Source: Pedobacter rhizosphaerae (GTDB lineage: Bacteria > Bacteroidota > Bacteroidia > Sphingobacteriales > Sphingobacteriaceae). From it: a stretch of DNA of 64,000 nucleotides. The DNA lies in assembly GCF_900111155.1 (NCBI RefSeq), contig NZ_FOGG01000003.1:195145-259144 (forward strand). Reading direction: 5' to 3'. Of this stretch, positions 1-7,654 are shown one piece after another (positions within the stretch are counted from its first letter, which is position 1; each line of letters begins with the position of its first letter). A program made the translations under genes and the position numbers. The notes beneath the pieces were generated by a model. The model was not told the DNA's origin. It searched no databases and worked only from the letters and a program-made list of their open reading frames with translations.

Positions 1-832
1 CTTCTCCTCTGCATGGCGTACACCAGCTGGCCCAAAAATCTACCAAAACATATTTACCTTTAAAATCTTTAAGGCTCACCATTTTACCATTTACATCTGG
101 TTGCGAAAAATCTGGGGCTTGTTTTCCTATCCAAGGTGTTTCGCTACCGGTAAGCCCCATTAACATCTTTTTACTTACTCCATTTAAGGCATTTCCGCTA
201 AGTTTACTCAGGTATTCGATCTTTTCCATAGCCGAAAAAGCATCAGGTAAAATGGCGTTTAGCACATAGGCAGAAGCTGAAGAGGTAGGGTGTTGATCCA
301 GGAAATCCCTTCCGATCTTGGCCACCTCTTTTCTTAACTCTCCCATTTCTTTCGCGATAGCATCAGCGGCACTCTTATCTCCTAATTTTCTAGCCTCATT
401 GAAATCCGCATTGAGATCCTGAATCTGATTCAACTTTTCATCTGCCGGGGCCATTGCCTTCTCCATTTCAAGCCAATCCGACACAAAGGCATCACCTGTT
501 AACTTCGCCCCTTTAAATCCTGTACCATTGCCACCTTCAATATTTAACTTGCCTGTCTGCATCAGCATAAACATACCCAAGCCAGTTTTCTCCGGATTGA
601 CACCTGCCTGAAGGATAAACGTACTCGCTCCATTAGGAACATCTACAGAGAAAGAAAAACTGTTGTTTTTTACATAAGTCGAATCACTGGTTTTAGTAAA
701 TGCATTCCAAAGATATACCGGATCACCATCCGTTAGTTCGGGCATGTTGGCATTGATAGTTAACTTCTCTTGTGCAAGAGTTGAGAATGCAAATAGCATT
801 AAGCCTAATAAAGGCAAAATTGGTTTTTTCAT
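1..832 (-). CDS. TlpA-like thiol:disulfide oxidoreductase with DUF4369 (3'-truncated by window)
   Basis: The frame opens at the ATG complementary to 830-832 and runs off the left edge, so only the first 277 codons are visible. Residues 1-20 form a signal peptide (MKKPILPLLG start, FSTLAQ cleavage region). The next ~100 residues resemble the DUF4369 module of Bacteroidetes TlpA-like proteins, followed by a helical linker and the start of an AhpC/TSA-thioredoxin fold. The last visible residues include WASWCTPCRGE, the redox-active CXXC of the TlpA/ResA family. The family acts in the periplasm, reducing disulfides or handling oxidative damage. Upstream at 861-888 lies the same bipartite promoter motif found before the S41 and HtrA-like genes. 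The C-terminus is not visible, so a fusion partner cannot be excluded. Confidence 0.85.
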   Translation of the reverse strand, partial: MKKPILPLLGLMLFAFSTLAQEKLTINANMPELTDGDPVYLWNAFTKTSDSTYVKNNSFSFSVDVPNGASTFILQAGVNPEKTGLGMFMLMQTGKLNIEGGNGTGFKGAKLTGDAFVSDWLEMEKAMAPADEKLNQIQDLNADFNEARKLGDKSAADAIAKEMGELRKEVAKIGRDFLDQHPTSSASAYVLNAILPDAFSAMEKIEYLSKLSGNALNGVSKKMLMGLTGSETPWIGKQAPDFSQPDVNGKMVSLKDFKGKYVLVDFWASWCTPCRGE

Positions 833-860
833 AATAAATTTTCAGGTTGGTTTAAAGTAT

Positions 861-888
861 AGGCAGTGGACCTAACAAAAAGGGTGAA
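861..888 (-). promoter_or_regulatory. Putative ECF sigma promoter of the TlpA-like gene
   Basis: On the minus strand TTCACCC (882-888) is followed after exactly 16 bases by TGCCT (861-865), 29 bases before the start codon. The same two boxes with the same spacing precede the S41 gene (4737-4764) and the HtrA-like gene (6531-6558). The layout resembles an ECF -35/-10 pair. The assignment to the local sigma factor is inference. Confidence 0.6.
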
Positions 889-914
889 AACAATTTTAAA
901 TTATTTTCACCCTT
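880..914 (-). terminator. Hairpin after the FecR gene
   Basis: Perfect 11-base arms AAGGGTGAAAA (880-890) and TTTTCACCCTT (904-914) enclose a 13-base AT-rich loop. On the minus strand the stem is followed by a T-rich stretch. It lies 22 bases past the FecR stop codon. The left arm overlaps the upstream box of the TlpA promoter motif, so the structure may serve two roles. Confidence 0.55.
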
Positions 915-935
915 CAATTATATAGTAATTATTGC

Positions 936-2063
936 TTAGCGTCGTTTTACCTGTATCTGGTTGCCCTTGATTTCAAAATCTACCTCATCACTGCTTAGCT
1001 TAATATTTTGCAGTATTTTACTGAGCGCTGCATGTTTAGGCATATCTATGGTAAAGTGCAAGTTTTTGAGATTTTCTTGTTCAAAAACAAAGTCTACATC
1101 ATACTCACGCGCTATACGCGAAGTAATTTCTTCCAGTGTACTTTCACTAAAGTATAGATCTAAATCTTTCCAGGCGGTATAGATACGCAAGTCGGCCTCA
1201 GATTTGGTTAAGCAATTATTTTCGGCATGGTAAAGGCCTAATTCACCCGGTACAAGTAATACCTGCTGGTTACCCGCCTGCATACTCACCTTCCCTTTTT
1301 CCAAGGCAGTAGATACTTGATTTTTAAAAGTACTCATACCAAATGCCGTACCCAATACTTTTACCGCTACTGATTTTGCATGCACCACAAAAGGCCTGTC
1401 AGCGTTATGACTTACGTCAAAATAGGCCTCACCTTCTAAAGTAACTTCACGCTTGTTGGCTGCAAAAGGTACCGGGTAACTAAGTTTAGATCCAGAATTT
1501 ATCCATATTTTGGTTCCATCGCTTAATTCTAAACGCGTAAATTTCCCCTTGGGTACCGATAAAACATTGAGGCTGGACTGATGGTCCCCTTTCGGTAATG
1601 CCGTTTCAGGTTTATAAACCAAGCTGGTTCCGTTTAAAGCCGCCCCTTCAGTTTTCAAAATTTCCGACTGACTGGAATCCAGCTCTACTGTTTGGCCATT
1701 GGCCAAAGTAAGCTGAATCTGATTACCAGCTATTTGCTGTTCTGTATGGTTTTGCTGTAAAAACAGCCACCATGTTGTGCTAAGAGCAACTACTAAAACT
1801 GCAGCCAGGGCCAACACGCGATACAACTTAAACCGCCTGGCTTTTGCCATCTTTTGCTGGTAACGCTCTTGCAGTTCTATCCAGCCTTCATGTACCGGAA
1901 ATCTTAACTGCACATCTTCTTCTTTTAACCTCATATTAATTTCTTCTGCAAATAGAAGCATTTCCAGCTCCTCAGGGTTCAATTCATCATCATCCGGCAA
2001 CTCAGCGCTATGCTTAAGGTGATTCAATAATTTATCCCAGTTTATTTTCTCTTCCTGATCCAT
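936..2063 (-). CDS. FecR family anti-sigma factor
   Basis: The 375-residue protein has the standard Bacteroidetes FecR layout: a cytoplasmic N-terminal region that would bind sigma (residues 1-78), one transmembrane helix (about 80-102, Leu/Val-rich), a periplasmic FecR domain (about 165-265, with the LPKGDHQS and VPKGKFTRLELSDGTK segments) and a C-terminal DUF4974/STN-like domain (about 300-372). It begins 6 bases after the stop of the ECF sigma gene, so the two are co-transcribed and probably translationally linked. FecR proteins hold or activate their partner sigma in response to a signal at the envelope. Most such pairs control SusCD-type transporters. No SusC/D gene is visible here, and the neighbours are proteases and a thioredoxin. 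Confidence 0.95.
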   Translation of the reverse strand: MDQEEKINWDKLLNHLKHSAELPDDDELNPEELEMLLFAEEINMRLKEEDVQLRFPVHEGWIELQERYQQKMAKARRFKLYRVLALAAVLVVALSTTWWLFLQQNHTEQQIAGNQIQLTLANGQTVELDSSQSEILKTEGAALNGTSLVYKPETALPKGDHQSSLNVLSVPKGKFTRLELSDGTKIWINSGSKLSYPVPFAANKREVTLEGEAYFDVSHNADRPFVVHAKSVAVKVLGTAFGMSTFKNQVSTALEKGKVSMQAGNQQVLLVPGELGLYHAENNCLTKSEADLRIYTAWKDLDLYFSESTLEEITSRIAREYDVDFVFEQENLKNLHFTIDMPKHAALSKILQNIKLSSDEVDFEIKGNQIQVKRR

Positions 2064-2069
2064 ATCCTG

Positions 2070-2618
2070 TTAACGAAATCCAAACCATATAACGATTAAA
2101 ATAATCATCCTGATAAGTTGCTGGCACTCTCGCCTTAAAAACTCGTAAGATAATTTGATGTGTGTTTTTACTGTATTTACAGAAATGTCAAGCTGCGCGG
2201 CAATTTCGGTGTACTTTAAGCCATCCTTATTGCTTAACAGAAATATATGTTTACGCCTTTCTGGCATCTGCTCAATAATTTCCCACAATGCACGGTCGCG
2301 TATTGCCTCACGCTCTTGCGTATCCCGCTCTTGGTAGCTGGCCATATTAGCCGATGCCCTCAGCATCAATTCGTTATTATAATCTACTTTCTGTGCCCTT
2401 TTTCTGTAGCTTAAGGAAGCATTTCTTACTGCTCTGAATGCATAACTCTTAAAGCTCGTATGCACTGCTATGGTAGAAATCTTATCCAGGCAATACATAA
2501 AAAAATTCTGGACAATATCTTTCGCAACTTCCTCATCTTCTACCACGTTATATGCAGCCGCACACAAAAAGGAATAATGTTCGTTAAAGTGCTCTTCTAT
2601 CTTTGAAAGATCTGCCAT
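2070..2618 (-). CDS. RNA polymerase ECF sigma-70 factor (Bacteroidetes type)
   Basis: The 182-residue protein has sigma region 2 at about residues 10-75 (FNEHYSFLCAAAYNVVEDEE, VQNFF) and region 4 at about 115-170 (EQMPERRKHIFLLSNKDGLKYTEIA, then the helix-turn-helix DISVNTVKTHIKLSYEFLR). A hydrophobic tail (MIILIVIWFGF) follows. It lies 24 bases after the S41 peptidase stop and 6 bases before the FecR gene. It therefore probably shares the S41 promoter, which carries the TTCACCC-N16-YGCCT motif. If that motif is its own target, the sigma factor is autoregulated through the S41 transcript. Confidence 0.95.
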   Translation of the reverse strand: MADLSKIEEHFNEHYSFLCAAAYNVVEDEEVAKDIVQNFFMYCLDKISTIAVHTSFKSYAFRAVRNASLSYRKRAQKVDYNNELMLRASANMASYQERDTQEREAIRDRALWEIIEQMPERRKHIFLLSNKDGLKYTEIAAQLDISVNTVKTHIKLSYEFLRRECQQLIRMIILIVIWFGFR

Positions 2619-2642
2619 TTACCTTCGGGTTTAACGTTTTCT

Positions 2643-4715
2643 TTATTTAACTGTCATCACACTGTTTATGATATCAATTGATTTATCAATATAAATATCG
2701 GTAGATAATTCCTTTGTCCACTTGGCGTACCAATCCTTAACTGCGGTGCCCCCATTTGGTGTAGCCAGCACTTTCAATCTCCTGTTTGCAGGCAATTGGC
2801 TGGCAGCGTCAATTTGTTTGGTATAATTTAACAACACTTGTTGCTGCTTCACAAACTCGGCAGGATTTAAGCTAACAGACTTCAACTGTTCTTCTGCCAA
2901 CAATTTACTCTTTTCATCTATATTTTTAAAAATATTAATTTGACCAACTGCTGCACGGCCCAAATTCTTCATTTTATTCCAGCTAGCTACTGCCCGAACA
3001 GGCTGATAAGCAGCTGGCGAAATGCTATCCCAGGCCAATGCTGCATCTCTATATTTCTCCCTGCTTTCTAAATAAGCCAGTTTTCCTGGTAACACAATAT
3101 CAGATAATACACCTTTCGATTGCGTAGAGGCTCCGGTAACCCTGTAAAATTGAAATTGACTTATTCTCAATGAGCCATAACTGATATTAGGAATTCCTTT
3201 TTTCCTATCTCCCATTTTCCCCATGGGTAGCGTAGGTTGTGCCGTTCCCTTTCCAAAGCTGGCCGGTGCCCCGATAATTAATCCACGCTTATGATCTTGA
3301 ATTGCTGCAGCAAATATTTCTGAAGCAGATGCGCTGTGCTCGTTCATCATCACCACTAAGGGGCCGGTATATAAGGCTGGTTCAGTAGTGGTTGGCGTAA
3401 AAAGGGCATTTACTTCCTTCACCAAAACTTTAGGTCCCGCACCTAAGAAAAAACCGGCAATATCTACTACTTCATCTAAAGAGCCACCGGGATTATCACG
3501 TAAATCTACGACCACTCCTGCAACCTTTGCCTCCTTAAGCTTCAGCAGCTCTGCCCTAAAATCAATGGCTGCGTGGGCTCCTTTCGGGTTGTTCACATCT
3601 ACATAAAACTCTCTTAAAAACAGATAACCTATTTTCTTACCATTTTTCTCTATAATTGCACTTTTAGCTTTGGTTTCTTCTTCATTGATTTCTGCCCGCA
3701 TTAGGGAAACTGTTTTTAGGGTCCCATTGGCTGTCATCAGCCCTAATGATACACGGGTATCTTTATCTCCTCGGATCATTCCACCTACTTCTACTCCCGA
3801 CATGCCCACCACATCTACCATCTCACCTGCTGTATTGCTAATGCTTACAATTCGATCGTTGGCCTCAATTTTTCCACTCCTCATCGCCATTCCTCCCGGC
3901 CTAACTGTTTTAACGAAAACATCACCTTCCTTTTCCTGTAACTCTAAGCCTATCCCATAAAATCGCTTAGCCATACTGGCATCAATCATTTTCAACTGAA
4001 CAGGTGCTATATATTGGGTATGTGGCTCTACCTGAAGGGTTACTGTGCTTAAAAACTGACTAAACCTTTCGCTCTGAGCAGTTGGGCCTGTTAAATTTTT
4101 AAATGAATTACTTAGCCATCTCTCTATTTTAGTACGTGCTTGTTTTTCCAGCTCAGGGCTATTCATTTTGGTTTTGTCTAGCTCCATCATTTTCCTCAAC
4201 ACCAGGTATTTCGCACGTTGTCTCCATACGTTCTGCAATTCAGTTTCTGTACTGGCATAATCTCTTAGTTTTCCGTACAACTGTACAGATTCTTTCAGCG
4301 TAAAATCGAAAGGTGTAGACAATACTTTTTGATATCCTTCGGCAGCAGCATGTAATCGTTGCTGGTAGCGCTCAAATGCAGCATTAAAAAAAACGGCATT
4401 ACCTTCATTAAGAGCTTCATCTACTGTAAGTTGATATTGTTTCAAATCTTCAAAATCACTTTTAAGGAATACATCTTTATTGGGATCCAAACCTTCAAGA
4501 AACTTTTTCCAAATTGTTTTAGAGAAGTTATCATCTATAGGTTTGGGATGTACATGATTTTCCTTCAGGTTTTTTACTACAGCAAGGATAGTTGCTTTTT
4601 GAATTTCTCCAGCGCTAGGTTCTTGCGCTTTTGCTAGCAGCGGTAGCAACACCGCACAGGCGATGGCGGCTCCGGTGAAATACCGGGTCCTGGTAAAGTA
4701 GTTAGTTTTGGTCAT
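2643..4715 (-). CDS. S41 family carboxy-terminal processing peptidase (Prc/CtpA-like)
   Basis: The 690-residue protein has a signal peptide (about 1-31, ending LLAKAQ), a long helical N-terminal domain, the PHTQYIAP segment typical of tail-specific proteases (about 231-238), a PDZ domain (about 250-340) and the S41 catalytic core (about 360-545). The core shows VVVDLRDNPGGS, the nucleophile motif HSASASEIFA (Ser about 463) and the general-base Lys489 in FGKGTAQP. The helical C-terminal region resembles DUF3340 of Prc. Family members cleave periplasmic proteins from their C-termini. It heads a probable operon with the ECF sigma and FecR genes and has the shared bipartite motif 22 bases upstream of its start. 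The length fits the Prc group rather than the shorter CtpA group. Confidence 0.95.
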   Translation of the reverse strand: MTKTNYFTRTRYFTGAAIACAVLLPLLAKAQEPSAGEIQKATILAVVKNLKENHVHPKPIDDNFSKTIWKKFLEGLDPNKDVFLKSDFEDLKQYQLTVDEALNEGNAVFFNAAFERYQQRLHAAAEGYQKVLSTPFDFTLKESVQLYGKLRDYASTETELQNVWRQRAKYLVLRKMMELDKTKMNSPELEKQARTKIERWLSNSFKNLTGPTAQSERFSQFLSTVTLQVEPHTQYIAPVQLKMIDASMAKRFYGIGLELQEKEGDVFVKTVRPGGMAMRSGKIEANDRIVSISNTAGEMVDVVGMSGVEVGGMIRGDKDTRVSLGLMTANGTLKTVSLMRAEINEEETKAKSAIIEKNGKKIGYLFLREFYVDVNNPKGAHAAIDFRAELLKLKEAKVAGVVVDLRDNPGGSLDEVVDIAGFFLGAGPKVLVKEVNALFTPTTTEPALYTGPLVVMMNEHSASASEIFAAAIQDHKRGLIIGAPASFGKGTAQPTLPMGKMGDRKKGIPNISYGSLRISQFQFYRVTGASTQSKGVLSDIVLPGKLAYLESREKYRDAALAWDSISPAAYQPVRAVASWNKMKNLGRAAVGQINIFKNIDEKSKLLAEEQLKSVSLNPAEFVKQQQVLLNYTKQIDAASQLPANRRLKVLATPNGGTAVKDWYAKWTKELSTDIYIDKSIDIINSVMTVK

Positions 4716-4736
4716 AAAATTAGGTTATTCAGTTAA

Positions 4737-4764
4737 AGGCGAAGTGGAAACAGAAAAGGGTGAA
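4737..4764 (-). promoter_or_regulatory. Putative ECF sigma promoter of the S41-sigma-FecR operon
   Basis: On the minus strand TTCACCC (4758-4764) is followed after 16 bases by CGCCT (4737-4741), 22 bases before the start codon. The sequence and spacing match the motifs at 861-888 and 6531-6558. Because sigma and FecR lie directly downstream of the S41 gene, this site would make the sigma factor autoregulatory. Confidence 0.6.
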
Positions 4765-4790
4765 AAAATGAGAAGCTATTTTTGAAATAA

Positions 4791-6488
4791 TTACAGTGCA
4801 ACTTTTGAAAGTTCGCCCTTCACAAAGTTCCGGATCACCTCAGCAGGTATGGTTAAACTGCTCGTCCGGCTAAGACGCGCAATATTTATCCCGTAAAATT
4901 TCCCATTAGCGTCGAACAATGGTCCTCCGCATTCAGCCGGTTTTAACCTGCCATCATGAATGATTATATTATTGAACCCGGAATATCTTTCACTCCTTCC
5001 ATCCAGAAAACGATAGGCAATATGCATTTCTAATCCTGATTGATTCATTTTAACCGCAACACGTTTCTCCTCCCGCACACCATTTCTCGAAAATGCCAGG
5101 TTAACGGTATCATTTGAGATATAACTTTCAATTTCCTCGCGAAGATCACTTTCACCATGCACAGGCTTACCATTAATACTCAGTAACTCATCTCCTAAAG
5201 ATATTTTTGCCTTACTTGCCGGCCCACCCGGCATCAGGCTGGCAACGGTTACTTTTCCATCTGATAGTTTAGTGTTAAGCCCGATATAAGCAGTACTTGG
5301 TACTTTTTTAATATTGAGCTGTGTGTTTCCCAGAATACTGAAAACCATTTTATCATCCGCTACCGGAGAAACCAAAGACTTCCCCAAATCACTAAACTGC
5401 ACAACATCATTTGAAATCGACGACAACTTAATTCCTTCGTTTAGTGGCTGATCTATTGTCAACAAAACCAGATCATTAGCTACATCGCGAGCAATTATCT
5501 GTGCAGGAACCTCTTTGTTGGCTGCAACCTCAACAGATACGACATTGCTAATCATTGAACTTTTAGTGACGATAAAGCTTTTGTTTTTCCAGTTTCCTGA
5601 AGCAGATAAACCATCCGGTTTTATTAGCGTACCTAATACATGGATAGGTATCCCCTTCCCTTTGTATGGGCTTTTAATTTTCACACAAGCAGTGCCAAGC
5701 TGGTTTATTAAAGCTTTACTTAAATTGTCGTTCAGTTGTGTTATGCCTGCCATAACCTTCAAATCGCTATTGCTGGTAGGACTGGCTAAAGTATTTTCAG
5801 TAGGTAAAGAGGTGTAACTTTGTGGATCCATAAGTGCGTTCCAGTACTTTCGATAGGTATCAACCGGAATTTCAAAGTTATCATCTAAGGATAGCTCTAC
5901 CCTACTATGCAAACCGATTACCCTACCTTTCATATCAAACAAGGGTCCTCCAGAATCTCCTGGCTCCATCAAACATGTCGAACGCATAAAGCCGTTTTTT
6001 GATTCTGCCTCTGCAACATACCCAAACCTAATGGTTGGAGTTTTAGCTTCTACAGTTCCTGGATAAGCAATACTGATACAAGGCGTACCCTTTTGCAGTG
6101 TCGAGGACCATCCCATGGGCGCATATACCCAGGTTCCTTTGTCTACAATTTTCAGCATGGCTGCATCATTAGATACAATTCTTCCCAACCCTCTGGCAAA
6201 TCTTTTTTTGCCATCAGCAAAATTCACCTGATATAACTGATCGGGTTTAACTGCATGTGCAGCAGATAGTATAATACCAGCTGTATCTATTACCACACCA
6301 CTAAAGGCACCCGGCAAAGCTATATCCTTACTAGGATCATAAGGTGTTATCAATACAGAAGCCTGGTAAACTTTTCGGACCACCTGCTGAATATCTCGCC
6401 CCAGCTTTTTGATATCTACACGATTGACTTGTGCAAATCCCTGCAAATTAATGAACAGGATAGCAAATAAAAATAATAATTTCTTCAT
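4791..6488 (-). CDS. HtrA-like trypsin-fold protease with a degenerate second protease domain and inserted PDZ
   Basis: The start is placed at 6488, where MKKLLFLFAI opens a good signal peptide. An in-frame upstream start at 6527 would put 13 charged residues before it. The protein has 565 residues. The first trypsin-fold domain (about 40-215) has an intact triad: His78 (SAAHAV), Asp108 (SNDAAML) and Ser179 (PGDSGGPLF). The second domain starts near 265 and has FIVTKSS where FIVTxHH is expected. It keeps an Asp (ANDLVLL, 339) and has Cys520 in PAECGGPLF in place of the nucleophile Ser. A PDZ domain (about 396-480) sits inside the second domain, before that Cys. This suggests one active and one binding or regulatory protease domain. 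The shared bipartite motif lies upstream at 6531-6558. Confidence 0.88.
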   Translation of the reverse strand: MKKLLFLFAILFINLQGFAQVNRVDIKKLGRDIQQVVRKVYQASVLITPYDPSKDIALPGAFSGVVIDTAGIILSAAHAVKPDQLYQVNFADGKKRFARGLGRIVSNDAAMLKIVDKGTWVYAPMGWSSTLQKGTPCISIAYPGTVEAKTPTIRFGYVAEAESKNGFMRSTCLMEPGDSGGPLFDMKGRVIGLHSRVELSLDDNFEIPVDTYRKYWNALMDPQSYTSLPTENTLASPTSNSDLKVMAGITQLNDNLSKALINQLGTACVKIKSPYKGKGIPIHVLGTLIKPDGLSASGNWKNKSFIVTKSSMISNVVSVEVAANKEVPAQIIARDVANDLVLLTIDQPLNEGIKLSSISNDVVQFSDLGKSLVSPVADDKMVFSILGNTQLNIKKVPSTAYIGLNTKLSDGKVTVASLMPGGPASKAKISLGDELLSINGKPVHGESDLREEIESYISNDTVNLAFSRNGVREEKRVAVKMNQSGLEMHIAYRFLDGRSERYSGFNNIIIHDGRLKPAECGGPLFDANGKFYGINIARLSRTSSLTIPAEVIRNFVKGELSKVAL

Positions 6489-6530
6489 CTTTTTGGTTAT
6501 GCCGTTTAGGCAATGTTTAGGTATCAATTA

Positions 6531-6558
6531 AGGCGATCCTTAATCCAAAAAGGGTGAA
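6531..6558 (-). promoter_or_regulatory. Putative ECF sigma promoter of the HtrA-like gene
   Basis: On the minus strand TTCACCC (6552-6558) is followed after 16 bases by CGCCT (6531-6535), 43 bases before the chosen start codon. It matches the motifs before the S41 and TlpA-like genes. A promoter here also argues against the longer start at 6527, which would leave almost no leader. Confidence 0.6.
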
Positions 6559-6624
6559 TTTCAATTAAAAAATATTAGCTGGTATTAATATCGATTAAAT
6601 AGCGATATTTTGATTAAAACAAAA

Positions 6625-6650
6625 GCCCCTTCTGCATTTGCAAAAGGGGC
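6625..6650 (-). terminator. Rho-independent terminator of higBA
   Basis: The arms GCCCCTT and AAGGGGC enclose a short loop. On the minus strand they are followed by TTTTGTTTT. The hairpin lies about 105 bases past the antitoxin stop and before the HtrA-like gene's promoter, so it separates the two transcription units. Confidence 0.75.
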
Positions 6651-6754
6651 GCTATAAGCTGTTTAGATAATTGACAATTAATTAATCGTTATAATGTACT
6701 GTCGTCTTGTTTAATTCATTAAATAAACTGGATCCTGATGGGAATAGAATGCAA

Positions 6755-7120
6755 TTATGCATGTTGAAGTATAAATTCAGCATCAACATTTAACTGTGTG
6801 TAAACTGACTTTAAAAATTCAACATCAGCTTTTTGCTTGCCATTCATAATAAGAGACAATTTCGCTGTACTTACATTTAGTTTCTCAGCAAGATCTTTCT
6901 GTTTCAACTTCATTTCGTACATCTTCATTTCAATCATCCCAACCAGAGTATCAGGTGGGGGGACTGTGTACTTTTCTTGTTCATAAGCTTGTGCTGTAAG
7001 CGCCAAAGTACGGATTTCTGCTAGCTCTTCTTTTGAGACGTTATGGCTTCCTTTAGACATCAGGCTATCAATTTTAGCCATTACAGCATTGTAATCTGAT
7101 TCTTTCTTTATTATATTCAT
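6755..7120 (-). CDS. higA: HigA-type antitoxin, XRE-family helix-turn-helix protein
   Basis: The 121-residue protein has a helical N-terminal half (1-60) that would contact the toxin and a C-terminal XRE helix-turn-helix (about 64-118: LKQKDLAEKLNVSTAKLSLIMNGKQ). It follows the HigB-like toxin on the same strand with a 68-base gap. In HigBA systems the toxin gene comes first, as here. The antitoxin neutralises the toxin and represses the operon. Two near-identical 15-base operators upstream of the toxin gene (7532-7566) fit that role. Confidence 0.88.
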   Translation of the reverse strand: MNIIKKESDYNAVMAKIDSLMSKGSHNVSKEELAEIRTLALTAQAYEQEKYTVPPPDTLVGMIEMKMYEMKLKQKDLAEKLNVSTAKLSLIMNGKQKADVEFLKSVYTQLNVDAEFILQHA

Positions 7121-7188
7121 CGGTGTTATGGATAAATAGGGGTAAATTTAAGCTGCCTGATCTCCCACAGACAAAGCAAGGGGCTCAT

Positions 7189-7485
7189 TTAAATAACAGA
7201 GCTGTTTTTTAACTTGTCATAATCCGCATGCGTTCCAACAAAACGAACAAAAACTGTCCTTACATCAAAGAAAATTAACGTAATAATTCTATAACCATTG
7301 CCTTTGATATTGAAAACAAAACGATCGTTGCCTATTGCATCAACGGAATTGAACATTTGCTTAATTTCGTGAAAGTTTGACCAATCTGCCTGGCTCGCCA
7401 GCCTATACCAATTATTTAAAGCATCTTTTGCATCAGCATGTATCTCATAAAATTCTCTGAGTGTTCCGTAGCTTATTACTAGCAT
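7189..7485 (-). CDS. higB: HigB-family toxin (RelE-fold mRNA interferase)
   Basis: The 98-residue protein matches the HigB_toxin family: N-terminal HADAKDALNNWYRLASQADWSN, then NDRFVFNIKGNGYRIITLI and the C-terminal FVRFVGTHADYDKL. The GTHxxYDKL ending and the Arg/His-rich face are typical of ribosome-dependent mRNA interferases of this group. It is the first gene of a two-gene unit with the HTH antitoxin. Twin palindromes lie 47-81 bases upstream. The protein is full length for the family and shows no break. Confidence 0.9.
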   Translation of the reverse strand: MLVISYGTLREFYEIHADAKDALNNWYRLASQADWSNFHEIKQMFNSVDAIGNDRFVFNIKGNGYRIITLIFFDVRTVFVRFVGTHADYDKLKNSSVI

Positions 7486-7531
7486 AGCGAATAATTCATT
7501 AACACAAAATTATCAATTTTATTTTAGATAA

Positions 7532-7566
7532 TTAAATTTAATTTAGGTTTTCTAAATTTAATTTAG
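7532..7566 (-). promoter_or_regulatory. Twin operators upstream of higBA
   Basis: TTAAATTTAATTTAG (7532-7546) and CTAAATTTAATTTAG (7552-7566) differ at one base and are offset by 20 bp, about two helical turns. The second is a palindrome with 7-base arms around a single base. This spacing suits two HigA dimers on one face of the DNA. Binding is inferred. Confidence 0.55.
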
Positions 7567-7654
7567 ATATAAAGCGCCAGTTCTGAATAAAAATAATTAA
7601 GAGTTAATTTTAGCTTGCATTTCACATACGATTAAAGCCTTATCTGAATATTGG

